Source of the DNA: an uncultured Rhizobiaceae group bacterium
GTDB taxonomy: Bacteria > Pseudomonadota > Alphaproteobacteria > Rhizobiales > Rhizobiaceae
DNA: 64,000 nt
Reading direction: 5' to 3'
Assembly: GCA_937958815.1 (NCBI GenBank)
Contig: CALGMR010000012.1
Location: 62,001 to 126,000 of the forward strand
Shown here: positions 8,361 through 17,835 of the stretch, one piece after another
Position numbering within the stretch: position 1 is the first letter of the stretch
Layout: each line of letters begins with the position of its first letter
The notes under the pieces: model-generated
Databases searched by the model: none
What the model saw: the letters and a program-made list of their open reading frames with translations, nothing else
Told to the model about the DNA's origin: nothing
Translations under genes and position numbers: made by a program

Positions 8361-9857
8361 GTGACGTCTTTTTCAATATCTTGCACAAATGAATCCAGCA
8401 CGCTGCAATTTGCGGAGACTTTAGCTCTGTCTTTGCGTCGCGGCGACAGTGTTTGGTTAAAAGGTGATCTGGGTGCAGGAAAAACCACTCTGGCCCGTGC
8501 TGCAATTCGTACAATTGCGGGTGATGAATTTTTGGAAGTGCCCAGCCCCACATTCACAATCATGCAAGTCTACGAAGACATGCATGTGGGACAACTCGCT
8601 CACCTTGATCTGTATCGCATTGAGACCGATGCGGAACTTGACGAGCTCGGGATTGATGAAATTTTAGGCGATGGTGTTGCCTTGATTGAGTGGCCGGAAA
8701 AAGCTCAAACTACTCTTCCGGAGCACAGCTTGATCGTCTCATTGTCCCAAGGCGATAATGACGATGCGCGTGAAATAACAATTTCAGGCAGCGAGAAAGC
8801 GCTCGAGCGTGTGAAGCGCAGTCTTGTTTTGCGCACCTACTTGAATGATCACGGGCACAGCCAAAGCCGACGTCAATTTTTGACAGGTGACGCTTCAACG
8901 CGCACTTACGAAACAGTGCATCACAATGACGGCAGCCATGTCATATTGATGAATGCGCCCGCGCAACCCGATGGCCCCCCAATACGCGACGGCAAGCCTT
9001 ACAGTAAAATTGCAAATCTTGCTGAGGATATGAGTGCCTTTGCGGGCATGGCTTACCTGCTTGAAGAACAAGGCTTTCGCGTTCCAAAAATATTCGAACT
9101 CGATTTGGATCAAGGTATTTTGTTGATCGAAGATTTGGGGTCGGGCGTCATTATCGATGATAAACGTACGCCAATTGTTGATCGATATACAGCTTCCATC
9201 GAAACTCTTGCAGCATTACACGGCAAGAAATGGCGCAATGGAATAGCGCTTCCCAATGGCCAAAATCATGTGGTTCCCCCATTTGATAAACAGGCAATGT
9301 CAATCGAAGTGGAACTCTTGATCGATTGGTATTTCGAATGGAAAACGGGTCGTAAACCAAGCCAAGATGAACGTGCTGAGTTTTTGGAAATCTGGAGTGA
9401 CTTGATTGATCTGGCTCAAACCGGTGAAAAATCTCTGGTTCTGCGAGACTATCACTCTCCAAACATTATCTGGATTGATGAGTCCCAAGGAACCGACCGG
9501 ACAGGTTTGATTGATTTCCAAGATGGATTAATCGGCCCCACCGCCTACGATGTGGCGTCTCTTGCCCAAGATGCCCGCGTGGACGTCTCTGCAAACCTGG
9601 AATCAGAACTGCTCGATCATTATTGTAAACTGCGCGCACCTTTTGATGAAGAGGGGTTTCGTTCAACCTATGCAATCATGTCTGCACAACGTGTCACCAA
9701 GGTGTTGGGCATATTTGTGCGCCTTTCCAAGCGAGATGGCAAAGACGCCTATCTAAACCACATGCCCCGCATGGAAGATTATCTCAAACGCTCTCTCGCC
9801 CATCCAACTTTAGCGCGTTATCGTGAATGGATAGAACCACTTCTTAGTCACGCTTAA
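8361..9857 (+). CDS. Fused TsaE ATPase / AmgK-like sugar kinase
   Basis: This 498-residue protein joins two enzymes. Residues 1-155 are TsaE, the ATPase of the t6A37 tRNA-modification complex: Walker A GDLGAGKTT (35-43), SPTFTI (62-67), HLDLYR (81-86) and IEWPEK. Residues from about 165 form an aminoglycoside-phosphotransferase fold like AmgK, the anomeric kinase for MurNAc/GlcNAc, with catalytic D363 in LRDYHSPN and metal-binding D385 in IDFQDG. The fusion is known in Rhizobiales. The next gene, murU, encodes the step after AmgK in peptidoglycan recycling, which supports the kinase assignment. The GTG at 8361 has an AGAG purine patch 8 bases upstream; TTG at 8355 or 8313 are alternatives. 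Confidence 0.85.
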   Translation: MTSFSISCTNESSTLQFAETLALSLRRGDSVWLKGDLGAGKTTLARAAIRTIAGDEFLEVPSPTFTIMQVYEDMHVGQLAHLDLYRIETDAELDELGIDEILGDGVALIEWPEKAQTTLPEHSLIVSLSQGDNDDAREITISGSEKALERVKRSLVLRTYLNDHGHSQSRRQFLTGDASTRTYETVHHNDGSHVILMNAPAQPDGPPIRDGKPYSKIANLAEDMSAFAGMAYLLEEQGFRVPKIFELDLDQGILLIEDLGSGVIIDDKRTPIVDRYTASIETLAALHGKKWRNGIALPNGQNHVVPPFDKQAMSIEVELLIDWYFEWKTGRKPSQDERAEFLEIWSDLIDLAQTGEKSLVLRDYHSPNIIWIDESQGTDRTGLIDFQDGLIGPTAYDVASLAQDARVDVSANLESELLDHYCKLRAPFDEEGFRSTYAIMSAQRVTKVLGIFVRLSKRDGKDAYLNHMPRMEDYLKRSLAHPTLARYREWIEPLLSHA

Positions 9858-9869
9858 CGGCTTGAAGTT

Positions 9870-9875
9870 GAGGAA
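9870..9875 (+). promoter_or_regulatory. Ribosome-binding site supporting the murU TTG start
   Basis: GAGGAA (9870-9875) lies 6 bases before TTG at 9882. The only ATG nearby (9903) would remove part of the N-terminal strand before the nucleotide-binding loop. Confidence 0.55.
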
Positions 9876-9881
9876 ACTGAT

Positions 9882-10607
9882 TTGACGAATATTGATCAAG
9901 CAATGGTTTTGGCCGCAGGGTTGGGCACACGAATGCGCCCAATCACCGATTCGATTCCGAAGCCTTTGGTGAAAGTCGATGGCAAAACTTTGTTGGACCA
10001 TGCTTTGGACTCTTTGGTTTTGGCCCAAGTTCACAAAGCCGCCGTCAATGTTCATTACCTGGCTGATCACATTGAAGATCATACCAAGGCGCGCACGCAG
10101 CCCGAGATTTTGATTTCTGATGAACGTGCCAAACTACTGGATTCCGGTGGCGGTGTGAAAAAAGCGATTGCCCCACTCAACAAGTCACCCTTCATCATTT
10201 TAAACGCAGATTCATTTTGGGTGGATGCAGATCAATCGAACCTAATCGCCATGCAATCCAACTGGAATGCAAATCATATGGACATGCAGTTGCTGGTTGC
10301 GGAGAAAGAAAAATCCGTTGGGTTTGACGGCAAGGGCGATTTCTTCATGAGCCAAGAAGGACAACTGACCCGCCGAGGAGAAAGAGAAACAGCCCCTTAT
10401 GTTTACGCTGGCGCAATCATCACCAAACCAGCATTGTTTGACGCCATTTCAGAAGATGTGTTTTCGTTGAACAGATTGTTTGATAACGCCATCGCAAATG
10501 GGCGTCTCTACGGGCATGTTCTTGATGGTCTATGGCTGCACGTCGGCACACCATCCGCAATCGGTGAAGCTGAAAATGCCATTGACGAATTCAGGCAGAA
10601 TTCTTGA
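9882..10607 (+). CDS. murU: Sugar-1-phosphate nucleotidyltransferase, MurU-like
   Basis: MurU converts MurNAc-1-phosphate and UTP to UDP-MurNAc, completing a cytoplasmic recycling route that bypasses de novo synthesis and fosfomycin-sensitive MurA. The 241-residue product has the nucleotidyltransferase signature AAGLGTRMRPIT near residue 11, then PKPLVKV and the metal-site LNADSFW. It lies directly after the AmgK-like kinase, the pairing that defines this pathway in Pseudomonas and Caulobacter. The start is TTG with a good ribosome-binding site. Its TGA overlaps the addB ATG. A general mannose-1-phosphate guanylyltransferase is the alternative, but context favours MurU. Confidence 0.82.
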   Translation: MTNIDQAMVLAAGLGTRMRPITDSIPKPLVKVDGKTLLDHALDSLVLAQVHKAAVNVHYLADHIEDHTKARTQPEILISDERAKLLDSGGGVKKAIAPLNKSPFIILNADSFWVDADQSNLIAMQSNWNANHMDMQLLVAEKEKSVGFDGKGDFFMSQEGQLTRRGERETAPYVYAGAIITKPALFDAISEDVFSLNRLFDNAIANGRLYGHVLDGLWLHVGTPSAIGEAENAIDEFRQNS

Positions 10608-13600
10608 TGTTAGGGCGTGACCCAAACGTCTCTTCTATTCCGCCAAGCGCTCCATTTCTGTCTACATTGGTGGATGCTCTTCTTACCGGAAAACTGGTGG
10701 AGGGGTTTGCACCCAATGATGATCCACTGGCTTTGTCGTCGGTTACGATCTGGGTCCCGACGCGCCGGGCTGCGCGAGCTCTTGCAACAGAATTCGTGGA
10801 GCGCCTTCAGGGCAAACCTGCTTTACTGCCAAACATCAAAGCGCTGGGTGACGCTGATGATGACATGCTCAATCTGGATGAGAGCGAACCTACAGCTTCA
10901 TTGGAATCAAGTTTATCATCCTTAGAGCGCCAACTGGTTCTGTCTCGACTTGTTTTGGCTTGGTCCCAATCACTGCGGCCTGATCAAGTGGAATTGTTGG
11001 GTGGTGGCGACATCATCATTCCCTCTTCATTGGCCGATGCTGTGCGTTTTTCAACTGATCTCGCGCGTCTTATGGATACGGTCGCGACTGAAGAAGTGTC
11101 GTGGGATTCGTTGCATACTTTGGTTCCTGATGACCATGAAAAATGGTGGCAACTCACTCTCGAGTTTCTAAAAATTGCCACCTCTGTGTGGCCAGATCTG
11201 CTACAAGAACGTGGGGCTATAGACAGTTCCGCTGAACGTGTTTCGAGTCTTCGATTGCAAGCTGACGCTTACGAAAAGGCTGGAAGTATTGGCCCGGTAA
11301 TTGCTGCAGGTTCAACGGGTTCCATTCCGGCTACCGCTCATTTGCTGCGTGTGATTTCCCGCATGGAAAACGGTTCCGTTGTTTTACCAGGTCTAGATCG
11401 TGATCTTGACGCAGAGACATGGGCTAAAATCGACTTGCCTGACAATGATCGAGATGACGATGGGACGGCTCCCGGGCACCCGCAATACGGTTTGCGAAAA
11501 TTGTTGCGCAGCCTGGACGTGGACCGAGAAAACGTTTCTCAAATTGGTGGGGTTGAAAACTCTTCAACCGGGCATGCCCGTGTACGTGAACAATTGATCA
11601 GTGAAGCCATGCGCCCTTCATTTTCAACAGGGCAGTGGCAAAATGTATTTAAAACCTATTCCGAAGATCAGCGCGACCAGGCGTTTGAAGGTGTCACCCT
11701 TATTGAAGCTCAGGGTGAGCGTGAAGAAGCCTTGTCCATTGCTTTGGCATTGCGAGAAACCCTAACCGATCCATCAAAGTCCGCGGCCTTGGTGACACCG
11801 GACCGCAATCTGGCGCGGCGTGTTGCTGTTGAGATGCGCCGCTTCGGATTGGATGTTGATGATTCTGCGGGCTTGCCCTTGCGCACACGTCCAGCCGGAA
11901 CTTTTGCAAGGCTCGTTTTGAAAGTTGCGTTTGAAACGCCAGACCCTGTAGCGCTAGTCGCTCTCCTAAAACATCCGTTGTTGCGGTTTGGTGAAGAACC
12001 ACAAAAAATACGAGATGCAGCCCGTGCTTTGGAACTTGTGGTTTTGCGCGATGCTGTGGTTGCAGTTCGCTTTGGAGATTTTCAGAGGACGGTTCAAGAC
12101 ACCCGTCTGAACGTCGCAAACAAAAAGGCCCGTGTGCATCGTGCTGTGCGTCGTTTCACTGATCAAGACTGGCAAGCGTGTGAATGGCTCGGCAAACAAT
12201 TGGATTTGTGTTTTGCCGGTTTGCAACACACGGGCTCTGCAATAGAATTTCATGAACTGGCATCACGTTCGGCAAGTCTGATAGAAACATGTGGCCGTGA
12301 TCACGATGGGTCACTGAAATCTGTTTACGAGGGTGAAGATGGCAAGTCGCTTTATGGATTGCTGGGTGAACTTATGGAACAGCGCGAAGATATTTCTGCG
12401 CTGCCCAATGAATGGCCAGAAATATTCGATGCTCTGTTGTCTCAAAAGGTTGTGCGCCCTGTTGGCGGTGCGCATCCGCGCGTGTCCATTCTTGGACCGT
12501 TGGAAGCTCGACTGCAAACGTATGATCGCATTGTTCTAGGCGGCTTAAATGAAAAAAGTTGGCCAGCAGCAGCGCGCAATGATCCGTTTTTATCTCGTCC
12601 AATGAAGTCCGCATTGGGTCTTCCACCTCCAGAAAGACGCACGGGTTTAGCGGCACACGATTTTCAAGTTTTACTGGGTATGAAAGATGTGGTGCTCACG
12701 CGCTCAACCAAGGCAGACAATGCCCCAACGGTTGCTTCGCGTTGGGTGCAGCGATTGTCCATTATCGCGGGAGAAAAGTCTCACCACGCGATGCAAAGGC
12801 GCGGAAAGGTCTATCTGGATTGGGCCGCTCAAATTGATCACCCTGAGCACCCACCAAAAGCCTGTTCGCAACCTAAACCAACACCACCTGTATCTGCGCG
12901 CCCCACCGGCTTGCCAATTACTGACATAGAAACTTGGATCAAAGACCCTTATGCGATTTACGCCAAACGCATTTTAAAACTTTCCGCGCTTGGCCCATTG
13001 ATGCGCGACGCGGATGCGCGTGAAAAGGGAACACTGTTCCACGAGATATTTGAGGACTTTGTAGCGTCACAAGGACCCCTCGATATCGAGCCTGCTTATG
13101 AGCGTCTCATCAACATCGCTAGAGAAAAATTTGCGTCCAGTGTTCTGCCACCAGAAATACAAGCCATGTGGTGGCCACGTTTTGAAACCATCGCAGAAGC
13201 CTTTGTGACTTGGCACCAAGAGGTGATGAAAAATGTTGCAAAGACATTCATCGAACTAGATGGGCAAACGGGTGAAGACCTCGATGGGTTCATACTGCGA
13301 GGCCGTGCAGACCGCATAGATTTATTGAAAGACGATCGCATCGCGCTGCTGGATTATAAGACGGGAACCAAACCGAGCGCTTCCGCAGTTAAAACACACG
13401 AGGCGCCACAACTTCCTTTGGAAGCGGCCATGGCCGCGAGAGGCGCCTTTGGCCATGAACTTCAAAAAGAAGCGGCAGAACTTGCCTATGTCAGATTGCG
13501 GCCAGAGGAAAAACTGAAAGTAGACCGCATTGGTCATGAGGATAAAGGTAAAAAGGATGCAGATGCGGCAACCTTAGCAGAACAAGCCTGGCAACGATTG

Positions 13601-13747
13601 GCTTTGCTGGTCAGCGAATACCAACAACAGGATATGCCGTATCGATCCAAAGCGCGGTTCATATCAGAAAATGATTGGGCAAGTGATTACGATCATTTGG
13701 CGCGGGTCAGTGAATGGTCAACGGCTGAAGAAGGAGCAGATAAATGA
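10607..13747 (+). CDS. addB: Double-strand break repair protein AddB
   Basis: AddB is the nuclease/scaffold subunit of the AddAB helicase-nuclease that resects double-strand breaks for RecA. The 1046-residue product has an inactivated helicase-like N-terminal half and a C-terminal RecB-family nuclease domain with GRADRID and LLDYKTGT (D916, K918). The four cysteines that hold an iron-sulfur cluster in Bacillus AddB are not evident; the equivalent segment reads DPYAIYAKR. The ATG at 10607 overlaps the murU stop (TGATG), and the end overlaps the addA start by 4 bases, so all three are probably translated together. Confidence 0.93.
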   Translation: MLGRDPNVSSIPPSAPFLSTLVDALLTGKLVEGFAPNDDPLALSSVTIWVPTRRAARALATEFVERLQGKPALLPNIKALGDADDDMLNLDESEPTASLESSLSSLERQLVLSRLVLAWSQSLRPDQVELLGGGDIIIPSSLADAVRFSTDLARLMDTVATEEVSWDSLHTLVPDDHEKWWQLTLEFLKIATSVWPDLLQERGAIDSSAERVSSLRLQADAYEKAGSIGPVIAAGSTGSIPATAHLLRVISRMENGSVVLPGLDRDLDAETWAKIDLPDNDRDDDGTAPGHPQYGLRKLLRSLDVDRENVSQIGGVENSSTGHARVREQLISEAMRPSFSTGQWQNVFKTYSEDQRDQAFEGVTLIEAQGEREEALSIALALRETLTDPSKSAALVTPDRNLARRVAVEMRRFGLDVDDSAGLPLRTRPAGTFARLVLKVAFETPDPVALVALLKHPLLRFGEEPQKIRDAARALELVVLRDAVVAVRFGDFQRTVQDTRLNVANKKARVHRAVRRFTDQDWQACEWLGKQLDLCFAGLQHTGSAIEFHELASRSASLIETCGRDHDGSLKSVYEGEDGKSLYGLLGELMEQREDISALPNEWPEIFDALLSQKVVRPVGGAHPRVSILGPLEARLQTYDRIVLGGLNEKSWPAAARNDPFLSRPMKSALGLPPPERRTGLAAHDFQVLLGMKDVVLTRSTKADNAPTVASRWVQRLSIIAGEKSHHAMQRRGKVYLDWAAQIDHPEHPPKACSQPKPTPPVSARPTGLPITDIETWIKDPYAIYAKRILKLSALGPLMRDADAREKGTLFHEIFEDFVASQGPLDIEPAYERLINIAREKFASSVLPPEIQAMWWPRFETIAEAFVTWHQEVMKNVAKTFIELDGQTGEDLDGFILRGRADRIDLLKDDRIALLDYKTGTKPSASAVKTHEAPQLPLEAAMAARGAFGHELQKEAAELAYVRLRPEEKLKVDRIGHEDKGKKDADAATLAEQAWQRLALLVSEYQQQDMPYRSKARFISENDWASDYDHLARVSEWSTAEEGADK

Positions 13748-16700
13748 GCGCTCCAAAACTCATCGTTGATGATCGCACCAACCAGCAACAAGCGCTGGCT
13801 TCCGATCCAAACACCTCTGTTTGGGTGTCAGCCAATGCAGGGTCTGGCAAAACCACAGTCTTGGCGCGCCGCGTTGTTCGGTTGCTTTTGAATGGAACTG
13901 ATCCATCACGAATATTGTGCATCACCTACACCAAAGCTGCGGCTGGTGAGATGGCTAATAGAGTGTTCGAGATACTTGGTGATTGGGCTGTGGCTTCTGA
14001 TGAAGAGCTGCGCGAAGAGCTGACAAAGGTGGAGCAAATTGCGCCGACGGCCGAGCAGCTGAAACGTGCACGCACATTGTTTGCCCGAGCGCTGGAAACG
14101 CCCGGTGGTCTGAAAATTCAAACCATCCATGCATTTTGCGAAGCATTGCTGCATCAGTTTCCCCTAGAAGCAAATGTGCCAGGCACGTTTTCTGTGGCTG
14201 ATGATCGGACACAAAAAGAGCTGTTGGAACAAGCGCGTCGCAGCGTGTTGTTGAAAGCCTACACTGAACCCAATTCTGAGCTCGGCAAGGGTTTTGTCGA
14301 TATGCTAGAGTTTGCCAGCGATTCAGCCATAGAAAAGGCTCTGTCAGAAGCGATCACGCGCCGGGAAGAATTGACAGATTGGCTGGACAAAGTCGAAAGC
14401 CCACAAGCGGCGGAGGCCCAAGCGCGAAAACGATTTCAGTTTTCCAGTGAGGAAACGATCACGCGCCTGACAGCGTCATATCTAGATGAATCCGCTATGA
14501 ACAATGAATGGTGGAGGCAGTTGGAAAGTGCCTGTTCAGGTCTTGATCAATCTGGCGCTAAAACTCTCAAAACGCTGTCTGAAAATTGGCTGGCGTCCAA
14601 CGATCCATTGGCCAAATTCGACATTCTTGAAGAGCTGCTTTTAACAGGAAAGGGAGAAGCCCGAAGCACGGGCAAATATCCATCCAAGCCCATTTGCGAT
14701 GTTCTGCCAAACATCAAAGAGGAAATTACGGTTGAAGCGACACGTATTCTAGAATTCAAACCCCGTATCAACGCTCTAAATCTAATCATCAACAGCACAG
14801 GTTTTTTCACATTCGCGTCGGCGATGATTTACCGCTACCGCGAAGAAAAACGCATTCGCGGCCTTCTTGATTTTGATGATCTGGTCTCACGAACAGTCGA
14901 TTTGTTGCAGCGCTCGGACGCAAGCGCGTGGGTGTTATACAAACTCGATTGGGGTATTGACCATCTATTGCTGGATGAAGCACAGGATACGAGCCCACGC
15001 CAATGGCAGGTTGTGGAAGCCTTGGTGAATGAGTTTTTCGGCGGCGCCTCCTCTCGCGAAACCGATCGCACGGTCTTTGCTGTAGGCGATGAAAAACAAT
15101 CTATCTATTCATTTCAGGGTGCTGAACCAGCAAGTTTTGCGCGCCAGAAAGACCTGTTCAAGAAACGTGCTTATGACAGTGACAAGCTGTTCAATGAAGC
15201 AAGCCTTGGTCTTTCCTTTCGCTCCACCGAGGACGTATTGGGCGCGGTGGACAAAGTGTTCAACAACACCCAATACGAAAATGCGGTCACTGCAGAGGGA
15301 GATTATCAGCGCCACACAGCGGCGCGAAAGAATGACCCCGGGCATGTGGATGTTTGGAAGATGGAAACATCACCGACCGTGGAACAACCCCAAGCGTGGC
15401 ACGAACCTGTCGATCAGTCCGACAATCAACACCAGGCCGTGCGCACTGCAAATCGAATTGCGGATCAGATCGCAGACTGGCTGGACAGGGGCGAACGATT
15501 TGACGCCTCCGGCAAGCTCGTCACAGCAGGTGATATTATCGTTTTGGTGCGCGCCAGAGACAGGTTCGTCACCGCGATCAACCGTGCACTGAAAGACAAA
15601 CGCATACCTGTTGCAGGCAGTGACCGATTGACCCTCACCAACCATATTGCCGTGCAGGATTTGATCACTTTGGGACAAGTGATCGTGACACCTCAAGACG
15701 ATCTTTCGTTGGCAGCAGTATTAAAAAGCCCGCTCTTTGGAATGAGTGAAGACGAGCTGTTTGAACTTTCTCAAAGCCGTTTCAAACCGGATTATGAAGC
15801 CAGCCTGTTTGAAGCTTTGTCTGAAACCGACGGCACTTCACTCCATACGCACTTTCAACGTTTGCAAAGCTGGATGCGTCGTGTCGACACAATGCCGGTC
15901 TATGAATTTTTTGGGCAAGTTTTGGGTGCAGATGGTGGTCGCAAACAATTTTTGGCACGGCTTGGCCCTGAAGTGGAAGAAGTGCTGGATGCCTTTTTGG
16001 CGATGGCTTTGGAACATGAAAGATCAGGCCTTCCTGGAATGCAGAGCTTTTTGGAAGCGCTCCTGCAAGAAGAGCCCATAATCAAACGTGAGCAAGATCA
16101 GGTGCCCAATGAAGTGCGTGTCATGACAGTTCACGCTTCCAAGGGTTTGGAAGCGCCGATTGTGTTTTTGGTTGATAAGGGCAGTCCAGCTTTTCAATCC
16201 GGCCATGCTCCTGCAATTTACCAATGGGGTGAGGACAACACGTCCGATCCTGCTTCAAACGGATTGCTTTGGGTTTCCAACATAAAGCAGCACAGCAATG
16301 AAACTTTGCGCAGTTTGAATCAGGCGAAACAGCAAGCTGAAGATGAATATTTGCGCCTTCTCTATGTGGGTATGACACGGGCAAAAGACAGGTTGATCGT
16401 TTGCGGCTACCAAGGGAAGAAAGGTTTACAAGATCCCAATTGGCACACAATTGTCAGCAATGCGCTGGAACCTGAAGCAACAGTTTTGCATGACGAATCC
16501 GGCGAAGAGATTGGAATGCGCTGGCACAGCCCTAACCGCGCTGAGCCTCGTCCCGTTCATCACAAGGATGAAGCACCTTTGGAAATAGTGCCACCCACTT
16601 CATTGCCCGGATGGATTGGGCATAAGTTGCCGACAGAAAAAGCTTTGCCGCGTCCGCTGAGCCCTTCTGGTGCACAAACCTTGATTGATGAACGTATGGC

Positions 16701-17292
16701 AAACGAAAGCGACATTGTCTCTCTGCTTGAAACAACATCTGCAGCAAGCGATGGTCTGACGCCAGCAAAGCGTGGCACTCTGGTTCATCGACTGTTGCAG
16801 GTTTTGCCAGATGTTCCGCTGCCTGAAAGGCGCGAAGTCGCTGTGTCTTACCTGAAGCGCAATGCAGCCTCTGCATCTCAATCGGTTCGTGATGCGCTTT
16901 TGAAGCAAACATTTGACGTTTTGGACGATCCAGATTTGAGCCAATGGTTTGACCCAGCGATCAGTCGTGCGGAAGTGCCAGTGATGGGAAAAATTGAACT
17001 GGCATCGGGTTTGAGGTCTGTTTCAGGCACGATTGACCGACTGGTGGTGAGTGATGAACGCGTCGTGTTGCTGGACTATAAAACCAGCGCGTTTGTGCCA
17101 CAAAGTTTGGAGCAAGTTTCAAAAGACTACATCACTCAAATGGCGCTTTATCGTCATTTGGTGCATCTCATTTATCCTGACAAGTTTATAGATACGGTTA
17201 TCATCTGGACGCAGGCTTCACACGGCCCAATGATAATGCATCTGCCATCTGAAGCTCTGGATCAAGCATATTGCGAGATCGCAGCACTGTGA
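13744..17292 (+). CDS. addA: Double-strand break repair helicase-nuclease AddA
   Basis: AddA is the UvrD-like motor and second nuclease of AddAB. The 1182-residue protein shows Walker A NAGSGKTT (residues 31-38), the DEXX-type motif LLLDEAQDTS, VGDEKQSIYSFQGA, the VMTVHASKGLEAPIVF motif and LLYVGMTRAKDRL. It ends in a RecB-like nuclease domain (LLDYKTS, D1111). The length matches alphaproteobacterial AddA. The ATGA overlap with addB indicates coupling. trxA follows after 114 bases, as in related genomes. Confidence 0.96.
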   Translation: MSAPKLIVDDRTNQQQALASDPNTSVWVSANAGSGKTTVLARRVVRLLLNGTDPSRILCITYTKAAAGEMANRVFEILGDWAVASDEELREELTKVEQIAPTAEQLKRARTLFARALETPGGLKIQTIHAFCEALLHQFPLEANVPGTFSVADDRTQKELLEQARRSVLLKAYTEPNSELGKGFVDMLEFASDSAIEKALSEAITRREELTDWLDKVESPQAAEAQARKRFQFSSEETITRLTASYLDESAMNNEWWRQLESACSGLDQSGAKTLKTLSENWLASNDPLAKFDILEELLLTGKGEARSTGKYPSKPICDVLPNIKEEITVEATRILEFKPRINALNLIINSTGFFTFASAMIYRYREEKRIRGLLDFDDLVSRTVDLLQRSDASAWVLYKLDWGIDHLLLDEAQDTSPRQWQVVEALVNEFFGGASSRETDRTVFAVGDEKQSIYSFQGAEPASFARQKDLFKKRAYDSDKLFNEASLGLSFRSTEDVLGAVDKVFNNTQYENAVTAEGDYQRHTAARKNDPGHVDVWKMETSPTVEQPQAWHEPVDQSDNQHQAVRTANRIADQIADWLDRGERFDASGKLVTAGDIIVLVRARDRFVTAINRALKDKRIPVAGSDRLTLTNHIAVQDLITLGQVIVTPQDDLSLAAVLKSPLFGMSEDELFELSQSRFKPDYEASLFEALSETDGTSLHTHFQRLQSWMRRVDTMPVYEFFGQVLGADGGRKQFLARLGPEVEEVLDAFLAMALEHERSGLPGMQSFLEALLQEEPIIKREQDQVPNEVRVMTVHASKGLEAPIVFLVDKGSPAFQSGHAPAIYQWGEDNTSDPASNGLLWVSNIKQHSNETLRSLNQAKQQAEDEYLRLLYVGMTRAKDRLIVCGYQGKKGLQDPNWHTIVSNALEPEATVLHDESGEEIGMRWHSPNRAEPRPVHHKDEAPLEIVPPTSLPGWIGHKLPTEKALPRPLSPSGAQTLIDERMANESDIVSLLETTSAASDGLTPAKRGTLVHRLLQVLPDVPLPERREVAVSYLKRNAASASQSVRDALLKQTFDVLDDPDLSQWFDPAISRAEVPVMGKIELASGLRSVSGTIDRLVVSDERVVLLDYKTSAFVPQSLEQVSKDYITQMALYRHLVHLIYPDKFIDTVIIWTQASHGPMIMHLPSEALDQAYCEIAAL

Positions 17293-17315
17293 TCATAAAA
17301 CTCTCCATCTGCTCC

Positions 17316-17344
17316 TTGACCCCGCCTATTGGCCTCCCTACCTT
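17316..17344 (+). promoter_or_regulatory. Candidate trxA promoter
   Basis: TTGACC (17316-17321) and TACCTT (17339-17344) are 17 bases apart in the addA-trxA gap. The -35 is good and the -10 keeps only TA...T. It would allow trxA expression independent of addBA. Confidence 0.35.
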
Positions 17345-17406
17345 CTGGCCAACGAAACTCAAGCCCGCAGCGATTCTAAACGGCGAGGCAATAGGAGAAC
17401 CTTTTC

Positions 17407-17727
17407 ATGGCAACAGTGAAAATTGATACGAGCAATTTTGAGAGCGACGTCCTAAATTCTGACATACCAGTGGTTGTGGATTTTTGGGCTGAATGGTGTG
17501 GCCCGTGCAAGGCGATTGGCCCAAGCCTGGAAGAAATTTCAGATGAGATGGCGGGAAAAGTCACCATCGCCAAAGTCAACATGGATGAGAATCCTGAACT
17601 TGCGTCCAAATACGGTGTGCGTTCAATCCCCACTTTGTTGATGTTCAAAGGTGGCGAACCCGTTGCTATTCAAGTGGGGGCAGCGCCAAAGAATAAGCTT
17701 TCTGACTGGATTTCCAGCGAAGCATAA
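17407..17727 (+). CDS. trxA: Thioredoxin
   Basis: This 106-residue cytoplasmic thioredoxin reduces protein disulfides and is recharged by thioredoxin reductase. The active site is WCGPC (C31, C34), preceded by VVDFWAEW and followed by the cis-proline segment [11 protein letters not shown]. The length and start are typical, and AGGAG at 17393-17397 precedes the ATG. A strong terminator lies 20 bases after the stop. Confidence 0.97.
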   Translation: MATVKIDTSNFESDVLNSDIPVVVDFWAEWCGPCKAIGPSLEEISDEMAGKVTIAKVNMDENPELASKYGVRSIPTLLMFKGGEPVAIQVGAAPKNKLSDWISSEA

Positions 17728-17747
17728 CTTCAAAACTTTGAAGTTTG

Positions 17748-17781
17748 AAAACACCCGTTTGTTTCAAGCGGGTGTTTTTTT
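17748..17781 (+). terminator. Rho-independent terminator after trxA
   Basis: AACACCCG (17750-17757) pairs with CGGGTGTT (17769-17776), extendable by two A-T pairs, with an 11-base loop and a run of seven T. It ends the transcript that includes addBA and trxA. Confidence 0.88.
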
Positions 17782-17835
17782 GTGTCCTTTAGTGTAGCAA
17801 GATTACAAATCGACAATTCGCGCATCCAGACAGCT

